NCBI RefSeq assembly: GCF_001447385.1
Contig: NZ_LLWQ01000064.1
Span: 62,001-126,000 of the forward strand
DNA length: 64,000 nt
Source of the DNA: Paracoccus sp. MKU1
Lineage (GTDB): Bacteria; Pseudomonadota; Alphaproteobacteria; Rhodobacterales; Rhodobacteraceae
Direction of reading: 5' to 3'
In this document: positions 52,701 through 64,000 of the stretch, one piece after another
Layout: every line of letters begins with the position of its first letter
Numbering within the stretch: position 1 is the first letter of the stretch
Notes under the pieces: model-generated
Told to the model about the DNA's origin: nothing
What the model saw: only the letters and a program-made list of their open reading frames with translations
Databases searched by the model: none
Position numbers and translations under genes: made by a program

Positions 52701-53447
52701 ATGAACAAGCCGCTGATGGCCAAGGCCACCGCCGTCTGGCTGGTCGATAACACGACGCTGAGCTTCAAGCAGATTGCCGATTTCTGCGGCATGCACGAGC
52801 TCGAGGTCCAGGGCATCGCCGACGGCGACGTAGCCGTGGGCGTCAAGGGCTTCGACCCGGTCGCCTCGAACCAGCTCGACGCCTCCGAGATCGAGAAGGG
52901 CCAGAAGGATCCGCGCTACAAGCTGAAGCTCAAGCACAATCCTGCGGCCGAAGGCGAGGAAAAGCGCCGCGGGCCGCGCTACACCCCGCTGAGCAAGCGG
53001 CAGGACCGGCCGAACGCCATCCTGTGGCTGGTCAAGTTCCACCCGGAACTGGCCGATGCGCAGATCGCCAAGCTGGTCGGCACCACCAAGCCGACCATCG
53101 CCTCGATCCGCGAGCGTACGCATTGGAACATCCAGAACATGCAGCCCATCGACCCGGTGGCGCTGGGCCTGTGCCGGCAGTCCGAACTGGACGCCGCCGT
53201 GCAGAAGGCGGCCAAGAAAAAGGCTGCTGAGGGCGGGGCCATGACCGACGACGAGCGCCGCAAGCTGCTGTCCACCGAAACCTCGCTGGCCATGTCGGAC
53301 GAGCCGCGCCTGCCATCCTCGATCGCCGGGCTGGAGAATTTCAGCCTCAGCAAGGATGACGAAGAGCCCGAGCAGGACGACAACCTGGATGCGGATAGCT
53401 TCTTCAACCTGCCCGATGCGGATGACGACGAGGACGAGGATCACTGA
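52701..53447 (+). CDS. trcR: DUF1013 / TrcR-like cell-cycle transcriptional regulator
   Basis: 248 residues. KPLMAKATAVWLVDNTTLSFKQIADFCGMHELEVQGIADGDVA at the N-terminus is an HTH-like region (abridged: LSFKQIADFCGMHELEV), then KRQDRPNAILWLVKFHPELADAQIAKLVGTTKPTIASIRERTHW (second HTH-like: IAKLVGTTKPTIASIRE). The C-terminal ~40 residues are strongly acidic. This is DUF1013, widespread in alphaproteobacteria and described as the TrcR regulator. AAGGAGAAGG directly before ATG 52701. Confidence 0.88.
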   Translation: MNKPLMAKATAVWLVDNTTLSFKQIADFCGMHELEVQGIADGDVAVGVKGFDPVASNQLDASEIEKGQKDPRYKLKLKHNPAAEGEEKRRGPRYTPLSKRQDRPNAILWLVKFHPELADAQIAKLVGTTKPTIASIRERTHWNIQNMQPIDPVALGLCRQSELDAAVQKAAKKKAAEGGAMTDDERRKLLSTETSLAMSDEPRLPSSIAGLENFSLSKDDEEPEQDDNLDADSFFNLPDADDDEDEDH

Positions 53448-53455
53448 TCCCGCAG

Positions 53456-53487
53456 CCCCCGGAGCCAGGCTCCGGGGGTTCTTTTTT
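53456..53487 (+). terminator. Rho-independent terminator after the TrcR-like gene
   Basis: Perfect 8-11 bp stem CCCCCGGAGCC (53456-53466) with GGCTCCGGGGG (53468-53478), then TTCTTTTTT. Very strong, and also placed to limit read-through into the convergent dehydrogenase gene. Confidence 0.92.
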
Positions 53488-53493
53488 CGCCGG

Positions 53494-54966
53494 TCAGATC
53501 GACAGGCAGATGTATTTCATCTCCAGGTAATCCTCGATGCCGTGGCGCGAGCCCTCGCGGCCGAGGCCGGATTGCTTGACGCCGCCGAAAGGCGCCACCT
53601 CGGTCGAGATGATGCCGGTGTTCACCCCGACGATGCCGTATTCCAGCGCCTCCTGCACCCGGGTGATGCGGCCGATGTCGCGGGCATAGAAATACGAGGC
53701 CAGCCCGAAGATGGTGGCATTGGCGCGCTCGATGGCCTCCTCCTCGGTCTCGAACCGGAACAGCGGCGCCAGCGGGCCGAAGGTCTCCTCGGTCGCCACC
53801 TTCATCTTGTCGGTGATGCCGGTGACGACGGTCGGGTCGAAGAACAGCCCCTCGCGCGGCTTGCCGCCGGTGACCACGGTGGCGCCGCCCTCGACGGCGT
53901 CCTGGATATGCTCCTGCACCTTCTCGACCGCATCCCGGTTGATCAGCGGACCGGTGGTCACGCCTTGCTCGAGCCCGTCGCCGACGCGCAGCTTGTCCAC
54001 CGCCGTCGCCAGCCGTTTCGCGAATTCGTCATAGACCCCGGCCTGGACATAGATGCGGTTGGCGCAGACGCAGGTCTGGCCGTTGTTGCGGAATTTCGAC
54101 GCCATGGCGCCCTCGACCGCCGCGTCGAGATCGGCATCGTCGAAAACGATGAAGGGCGCGTTGCCGCCCAGTTCCATCGAGCATTTCAGCACCTGGTCGG
54201 CGGCCTGGCGCAGCAGGATGCGCCCGACCTCGGTCGAGCCGGTGAAGGTCAGCTTGCGGACCAGCGGGTTCTCGCAGAACTCCTTGCCGATATCCGAGGA
54301 GCGCGACGAGGTCACGATGCTGAACAGTCCCTTGGGCACGCCCGCGCGCTCGGCCAGCACCGCCAGCGCCAGGGCCGAAAGCGGCGTTTCGGCGGCGGGG
54401 CGGCCGACGAATCCGCACCCCGCAGCGATGGCCGGGCCGCATTTGCGGGTGATCATCGCGTTCGGGAAGTTCCATGGCGTGATCGAGCCGACCACGCCGA
54501 TCGGCTGGCGGATCACCGTCAGGCGCTTGTCGGGCTGGTGGCCGGGGATGGTCTCGCCATAGATGCGCTTCGCCTCCTCGCCGAACCATTCGATGAAGCT
54601 GGCGCCATAGGCGATTTCGCCCTTGGCCTCGGGCAGGGGCTTGCCCTGTTCGGCGGTCAGGATCTTGCCCAGGTCGTCCTGGTTTTCCATCATCAGGTCG
54701 AACCATTTGCGCATGATCTGCGCGCGGTCCTTGGCGGTGCGGGCGGCCCAGCCCTTCATCGCCTCGGCGGCGGCCGCAATGGCGCGTCCGACCTCGGCCC
54801 GGCTCAGGTCGGCGACCTCGGCGATCACGTCGCCGCGCGCCGGGTTCACCACCGGAAAGGTCTTGCCGTCATCGGCGTCGATCCACTCGCCGGCGACATA
54901 GGCGCGGGTCTCGAGCAGCGCGGGGTCTTTCAGCAGCATCTTCAGGTCGGTCGCAGGCTTGTTCAT
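53494..54966 (-). CDS. gabD: Succinate-semialdehyde dehydrogenase (aldehyde dehydrogenase family)
   Basis: 490 residues. TPWNFPNAMITRKCGPAIAAG, LTFTGSTEVGRILL, MELGGNAPFIVFDDADLD with the catalytic Glu, NNGQTCVCANRIYV with the catalytic Cys and APFGGVKQSGLGREGSRHG. The pattern matches GabD, converting succinate semialdehyde to succinate. The stretch that usually reads KPA(S/E)xTP with a cofactor-binding Lys is GRPAAETP here, so Arg replaces Lys. Start ATG 54966. Other gab genes are absent. Confidence 0.92.
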   Translation of the reverse strand: MNKPATDLKMLLKDPALLETRAYVAGEWIDADDGKTFPVVNPARGDVIAEVADLSRAEVGRAIAAAAEAMKGWAARTAKDRAQIMRKWFDLMMENQDDLGKILTAEQGKPLPEAKGEIAYGASFIEWFGEEAKRIYGETIPGHQPDKRLTVIRQPIGVVGSITPWNFPNAMITRKCGPAIAAGCGFVGRPAAETPLSALALAVLAERAGVPKGLFSIVTSSRSSDIGKEFCENPLVRKLTFTGSTEVGRILLRQAADQVLKCSMELGGNAPFIVFDDADLDAAVEGAMASKFRNNGQTCVCANRIYVQAGVYDEFAKRLATAVDKLRVGDGLEQGVTTGPLINRDAVEKVQEHIQDAVEGGATVVTGGKPREGLFFDPTVVTGITDKMKVATEETFGPLAPLFRFETEEEAIERANATIFGLASYFYARDIGRITRVQEALEYGIVGVNTGIISTEVAPFGGVKQSGLGREGSRHGIEDYLEMKYICLSI

Positions 54967-55069
54967 GGCGTGGCTCCTTCCATTCCGGTCGGATGCAGGC
55001 TTGCGCTTTTGCCGGGCCAACGCAAGCCGGTGCCGGCCCGTGCCGGGGATCGAGGAATTGTGATGAACC

Positions 55070-55163
55070 GGATCGGCATTTGCGGCGTTGGCTTCCCATC
55101 GTCAGGTTTCCCTCTTGGCGTATTCGACTGGGGCGGCGTCTCTCTCTGGCGTCGCCCCTTTTT
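55070..55163 (+). ncRNA. Candidate small RNA or short leader ending in an orphan terminator
   Basis: A strong intrinsic terminator (55130-55140 pairing with 55148-55158, 11 bp with two G-U pairs, loop TCTCTCT, then TTTTT at 55159-55163) stands on the plus strand although no plus-strand gene precedes it: gabD reads the other way from 54966. The transcript ending here would start somewhere after about 54990; the stated start is arbitrary. A short open frame starts at ATG 55063 but reads through the hairpin. No known RNA family recognised. Confidence 0.4.
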
Positions 55164-55250
55164 CATTGCTTCTTTTCGCCAGCGGGGCGGATTATGCCCT
55201 GCACGGGGCCGCAGATCGGCCGGCTCCGGAGGTATTGGACAGCGGAGACG

Positions 55251-55955
55251 ATGCGGGAACTGGATGAGCTGAAGGCGTTGGGCGATGCCGGCAAGGCGGC
55301 GGAGATGGCGGCCTATCACAAGACGGTGCGGCCCTATCTGGGCGTGGCGGTGCCGGTGATCGACGCGCTTGCGCGCGGCTGGCGGGCCGGGCTGGACGTG
55401 CCGGCGCGGGTCGATCTGGCGCGGCGGCTGTGGGACAGCGATGTGCATGAGGCGCGGATCGCGGCGGCGAAGCTGCTGACCCAGGCGCGCATCCGGCCCG
55501 ATGAGGAAGTCTGGCGGCTGATTGCCGGCTGGGTGCCGCAATTCGACGCCTGGGCGATCGCCGACCACGCCATGAAGGCGGGTGAGCGGCGGCTGCTGGC
55601 CCAGCCCGCGCGGCTGGATGAAGTCGAGCCCTGGCTGGAGCATCCGAGCTTCTGGGTGCGGCGCGCGGCGCTGGTCGGCACGCTGCCCTGGACGCATCTC
55701 CGCAACCCCAAGCCGGAGGATCTGGAGCGGCGCGAGCGGGTGCTGTCCTGGCTGGCCCGACTGGCCGACGACCGGGAATGGTTCGTGCAAAAGGCCATCG
55801 GCTGGTGGTTGCGCGAATTGTCCAAGCACGATCCCCAGCGCGTGCGCGACTGGCTGGCGGCAGATGGCGCGCGCCTGAAACCCTTTGCCCGGCGCGAGGC
55901 CGGACGGTGGCTGCCGGAAAACCGCGATGCTGCCCGGGGCGGTCAGCTGCCATAG
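55251..55955 (+). CDS. DNA alkylation repair (AlkD-like HEAT) protein
   Basis: 234 residues built of HEAT-like helices: LGVAVPVIDALARGWRAGL, LARRLWDSDVHEARIAAAKLL, WVPQFDAWAIADHAMKAGE, PSFWVRRAALVGTLPW and WFVQKAIGWWLRELSKHDPQ. This is the AlkC/AlkD superfamily, glycosylases that release alkylated purines; the WFVQKAIGWWLRE segment is characteristic. Start taken at ATG 55251 with GGAG upstream because the family begins with a short helix there; ATG 55194 would add 19 residues. Convergent overlap with the lipoprotein gene. Confidence 0.87.
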   Translation: MRELDELKALGDAGKAAEMAAYHKTVRPYLGVAVPVIDALARGWRAGLDVPARVDLARRLWDSDVHEARIAAAKLLTQARIRPDEEVWRLIAGWVPQFDAWAIADHAMKAGERRLLAQPARLDEVEPWLEHPSFWVRRAALVGTLPWTHLRNPKPEDLERRERVLSWLARLADDREWFVQKAIGWWLRELSKHDPQRVRDWLAADGARLKPFARREAGRWLPENRDAARGGQLP

Positions 55956-56464
55956 ACCTCGATGGTGGGCAGGTCGGTCAGGCTGACGCCGATCAGCTGC
56001 AAGGCCGGCAACGAGACCTGGCTGCCGCCGCTGGCCGGCCCGTCCAGCGGGATCAGGCGCACCTTGGCGGATTTGCCGTTCGCCGGGTTCACGATGCGGC
56101 CGTCGGCCTCGGTTTTCGTCAGCGGAGTCTTGATCCAGAACCCGGGTTGCGACGGGTCGCCCAGCGAGGCGATGGTGGTGCCCAGCCGGCGCTCCCCCGT
56201 CGTGGGCGGGGCGGCGGCGGCGGCCCTCTGCTCGCGGGTGGTGGTGTCGAACTCCGCCGCCGTGCGTGCGGCGGGCGAGGGCCGCGCGGCCGCGGTGACG
56301 AGGGCGGTGCCGGCGGCGCTGGCCGCATCTTGGGCGTCGCCGTCGCTGCTGGCGGTTGCGCCGGGCGTGCGGGGCGCGGTCTGCGGTGTCTTGTCGGCAG
56401 GGGTGCAGGCGGCCAGTGCCAGCAGCGTCAGCGTGCCCAGCAGGCGCAGGATCGGCTTGGTCAT
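55943..56464 (-). CDS. Putative lipoprotein
   Basis: 173 residues. A lipoprotein signal TKPILRLLGTLTLLALAAC, with lipobox LAAC, is followed by a long Ala/Thr/Pro-rich linker to about residue 95 and then a small domain: RRLGTTIASLGDPSQPGFWIKTPL, ANGKSAKVRLIPLDGPASGGSQVSLPALQLIGVSLTDLPTIEVYG (abridged). Similar Rhodobacterales proteins are labelled D-galactarate dehydratase-like, almost certainly wrongly. Role unknown; probably outer-membrane or periplasmic. ATG 56464. Confidence 0.8.
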   Translation of the reverse strand: MTKPILRLLGTLTLLALAACTPADKTPQTAPRTPGATASSDGDAQDAASAAGTALVTAAARPSPAARTAAEFDTTTREQRAAAAAPPTTGERRLGTTIASLGDPSQPGFWIKTPLTKTEADGRIVNPANGKSAKVRLIPLDGPASGGSQVSLPALQLIGVSLTDLPTIEVYGS

Positions 56465-56618
56465 CGGCAATTCCCGTGTCCTTGTGATCGTCTTTCTGGT
56501 GGGGCGAGGCTAGACTCGGGCAGGCCCCTCTGTCCACCGGCGCTTCCATTCTTGGTTACGAGACTATCAACGGATCGGCTGGCTTGTGCCGATGCCGGGT
56601 CATGCCTATCTTGGCGTC

Positions 56619-57626
56619 ATGGACGCGCAGGCCCCGCTGATTGACCCTTTTGCCAGACCGATCACCTACCTTCGGGTGTCGGTGACGGATCGTTGCGATT
56701 TCCGCTGCACCTATTGCATGGCCGAACATATGCAGTTCCTGCCCAAGCGCGACCTGCTGACGCTGGAGGAGCTGGACCGGCTGTGTTCCGCCTTTGTCGG
56801 CCTTGGCGTGCGCAAGCTGCGGATCACCGGCGGCGAGCCGCTGGTGCGGCGCAACATCATGGAATTCTTCCGCGCCATGTCGCGCCATCTGGGTGCAGGG
56901 CTCGACGAACTGACGCTGACCACCAATGGCAGCCAGCTGGCGCGATTCGCGGATGAACTGGCCGATTGCGGCGTGCGGCGGGTCAATATCTCGCTGGATA
57001 CCCTGGACGAGCAGCGTTTCGCGCAGATCACCCGCTGGGGCAGATTGCCGCAGGTCTTGCAGGGGATCGAGGCCGCGAAAGCCGCCGGCATGCGGGTCAA
57101 GATCAACACCGTCGCGCTGAAGGGCTTCAACGAGGACGAGCTGTTCCGCCTGACCGACTGGTGCGCGGCGAACGACCACGACCTGACCTTCATCGAGGTC
57201 ATGCCCATGGGCGAGATGGGCGAGGAGCAGCGGCTGGACCAGTATTGGGCGCTGTCCGACCTGCGCACGCGGCTTGCGGAACGCTTTACCCTGACGCCGC
57301 TGGCCGAGCGCACCGGCGGGCCGGCACGCTATGTCCGCCTTGAGGAGACCGGGCAGAAGATCGGCTTCATCACCCCGCTCACGCATAATTTCTGCGAAAG
57401 CTGCAACCGGGTCCGCATCACCTGCACGGGCGAGCTGTTCATGTGCCTGGGGCAGGAGGACCGCGCCGACCTGCGCGCGCCGCTGCGCGCCAGCCGGGAC
57501 GACGCGCCGCTGCGCGATGCCATCCGCGAGGCCATTACCCGCAAGCCCAAGGGCCATGACTTCGACTATTCCCGCCGGCAGGTCTCGGGGCAGGTCAGCC
57601 GCTTCATGAGCCATACCGGCGGCTAG
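56619..57626 (+). CDS. moaA: GTP 3',8-cyclase MoaA
   Basis: 335 residues. Radical-SAM cluster motif [12 protein letters not shown] (CxxxCxxC), [15 protein letters not shown], and the second 4Fe-4S site near the C-terminus in [21 protein letters not shown]. First step of molybdenum cofactor synthesis from GTP. ATG 56619 chosen as family start ([11 protein letters not shown]); the frame is open 11 codons further up. Its TAG overlaps that of the convergent next gene. Confidence 0.96.
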   Translation: MDAQAPLIDPFARPITYLRVSVTDRCDFRCTYCMAEHMQFLPKRDLLTLEELDRLCSAFVGLGVRKLRITGGEPLVRRNIMEFFRAMSRHLGAGLDELTLTTNGSQLARFADELADCGVRRVNISLDTLDEQRFAQITRWGRLPQVLQGIEAAKAAGMRVKINTVALKGFNEDELFRLTDWCAANDHDLTFIEVMPMGEMGEEQRLDQYWALSDLRTRLAERFTLTPLAERTGGPARYVRLEETGQKIGFITPLTHNFCESCNRVRITCTGELFMCLGQEDRADLRAPLRASRDDAPLRDAIREAITRKPKGHDFDYSRRQVSGQVSRFMSHTGG

Positions 57627-57976
57627 TAGCTGGCGCCGTCCACCGCCTGGCTGGCCAGTTCGCGCGGATTGATTCCTTCCAGGCAGTTCACGTTCACCGC
57701 CACCATCTCGGTCCCGTCCGGTCCCTTGCCGAAAGCATAGGATTCCACGCCGCAGGTCGGGCAGAAGCGGTGGTGGATCTGCTTGCGGTTGAACAGGTAT
57801 TCCGTCACCGGCCCGTCGCTGGTCAGGTGGAAATCCGCCCGCGGCACGAAGGCCAGCACAAAGCCCAGCCGCTGGCAGCGCGAGCAGTTGCAGGTGAAGG
57901 TCTGGTCCAGATCGGCATCCACCTCATAGGCGACGCTGCCGCATTGGCAGCTGCCCTTGTAATGCTGTCGGGTCAT
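57623..57976 (-). CDS. GFA-family (glutathione-dependent formaldehyde-activating-like) protein
   Basis: 117 residues. Zinc-binding Cys motifs [19 protein letters not shown] and [15 protein letters not shown] define the CENP-V/GFA domain. The fold binds zinc and glutathione; the formaldehyde activity of the founding member is doubtful in most homologues. Stop codons of this gene and moaA overlap by four bases. Confidence 0.9.
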   Translation of the reverse strand: MTRQHYKGSCQCGSVAYEVDADLDQTFTCNCSRCQRLGFVLAFVPRADFHLTSDGPVTEYLFNRKQIHHRFCPTCGVESYAFGKGPDGTEMVAVNVNCLEGINPRELASQAVDGASY

Positions 57977-58042
57977 CGGGTGCCTCCTTTTCGCGACTCA
58001 GCCGCATGGTGGGGCAGGGGGAACGGCGCTGCAAGCGGAAAT

Positions 58043-58057
58043 GTTCCCGAGTTGTTC
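58043..58057 (+). promoter_or_regulatory. LexA (SOS) box of uvrA
   Basis: GTTC (58043-58046), seven bases, GTTC (58054-58057): an exact match to the alphaproteobacterial LexA site GTTC-N7-GTTC, 66 bases before the uvrA start. Confidence 0.85.
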
Positions 58058-58123
58058 TGTTTGAGGTTGCCATTTCGGCGCGGATGCCTATCTCATGCGC
58101 TTGGCGGAATCAGGACTGGCGCG

Positions 58124-60978
<2,855 letters not shown>

Positions 60979-60982
<4 letters not shown>

Positions 60983-61347
60983 GCGCCGTGCCCTGGCAGC
61001 GGGCCGAAGGCGCCGGGCTGGCGCTTGGCGGATTGCTGGTGGCCGCCCTGGCGGCGCCGGGCTGGGGCGCACCGGCCTGGCTGGCGATTCTGCTGGCGCC
61101 GGACTTGACCATGGCGGGCTATCTGGCCGGGCCGCGCCTCGGCGCGGCGCTTTACAACCTGGGCCACCTCTATGCCCCGGCCTTCCTGCTCATGGTGTTG
61201 GGCGTGGCGTTGGGTTCGACCGGGCTGATCGCCGGCGGCGGGCTGTGGCTGGCGCATGTCGGCTTCGACCGGGCGCTGGGTTACGGGCTGAAACTGCCCT
61301 CGGGCTTTCGCGACACGCATCTGGGCCGCATCGGCCGGGAAGGCTGA
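60979..61347 (+). CDS. DUF4260 membrane protein
   Basis: 122 residues with three to four hydrophobic segments ([32 protein letters not shown] abridged, [39 protein letters not shown]) and the ending [11 protein letters not shown] that is typical of DUF4260. Function unknown. The ATG overlaps the uvrA stop, so it is coupled to uvrA and probably SOS-induced with it. Confidence 0.87.
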
Positions 61348-61435
61348 GTAAAATACCTTGAAAATCCGGCGCCGGGCCCTGTGGTTCTGCTGCTCTGCAC
61401 GGGCTGCAAAGCCGGGGTGACGCTGGGTCCCACCG

Positions 61436-61464
61436 TTGACCATATCCGCGACCGGGGATAAACG
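61436..61464 (+). promoter_or_regulatory. Possible promoter of the complex I operon
   Basis: TTGACC (61436-61441), 17-base spacer, TAAACG (61459-61464), about 65 bases before nuoA. The -35 is good and the -10 poor, so this is only a candidate. Confidence 0.35.
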
Positions 61465-61472
61465 GACCTTAG

Positions 61473-63049
<1,577 letters not shown>

Positions 63050-63092
63050 CCGCAGCCGCGCAGCCTGCCTGCGCGCCACGCATCGGATTTGA

Positions 63093-64000
<908 letters not shown>

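Noticed and set aside
53356..55272. Long plus-strand open frame opposite the aldehyde dehydrogenase
   Set aside because: Shadow of gabD, and it would run through the terminator at 53456-53487.

Overview
The window reads as about 51 kb of chromosome from an alphaproteobacterium of the Rhodobacterales, most likely a Paracoccus, with the end of a horizontally acquired island at its left edge. The host assignment rests on three things: the complex I subunits at the right end are arranged in the Paracoccus nqo7-6-5-4 order and their sequences read like that genus; there is a GTTC-N7-GTTC SOS box of the alphaproteobacterial type before uvrA; and COQ9, a TrcR-like DUF1013 regulator and an FzlA-like GST protein are all present. 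The chromosomal part is visibly very GC-rich. The island, especially 4.8-11 kb, is less so.

Island (1 to about 12,893; its left end lies outside the window). A tyrosine recombinase sits at the right border, next to a radC whose last ~50 codons have been replaced. RadC keeps its HNHP and then runs into island sequence, so the element appears to have inserted in radC. The backbone genes are a ParB-like protein, the antirestriction protein ArdC and a tightly overlapping set of small accessory genes. Three of these units share a conserved 5' leader ending near the start codon. The cargo is a co-directional five-gene run: AbiEi antitoxin, AbiEii toxin, an OLD-type ATPase/TOPRIM nuclease (GajA-like), a UvrD-like helicase (GajB-like) and a DEDDh exonuclease. 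It is preceded by one sigma-70-like promoter that overlaps an inverted repeat. A SNase-like nuclease and the integrase follow on the opposite strand.

Chromosome, 13-28 kb: dnaK-dnaJ, then a surface-polysaccharide locus (ABC-2 export permease, cysQ, a KdsB-like cytidylyltransferase, galU, galE, four glycosyltransferases of which one is frameshifted, and a sulfotransferase-like protein). The pairing of a PAP phosphatase with a sulfotransferase suggests a sulfated polymer.

28-36 kb: an EamA transporter, queG, an FzlA-like gene, mtgA, a DUF1269 protein, then choX-betC-PPC for choline-O-sulfate use, a CAT-anticodon tRNA and an N-formylglutamate amidohydrolase.

36-50 kb: pyk, an acidic Ala/Pro-rich membrane protein, rpmI-rplT, a cytochrome P450, an ArsC-like reductase, pheS and pheT separated by small secreted or membrane genes, a second sulfotransferase, a YghU-type GST, mscL, an Lrp regulator and rpsU.

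50-64 kb: COQ9, a quinone oxidoreductase, a MITE-like element with perfect 32-bp terminal inverted repeats, RNase T2, a TrcR-like regulator, a succinate-semialdehyde dehydrogenase, a DNA-alkylation-repair protein, a lipoprotein, moaA, a GFA-family protein, uvrA, a DUF4260 protein and the start of the complex I operon (nuoA-B-C-D, the last cut by the window edge).
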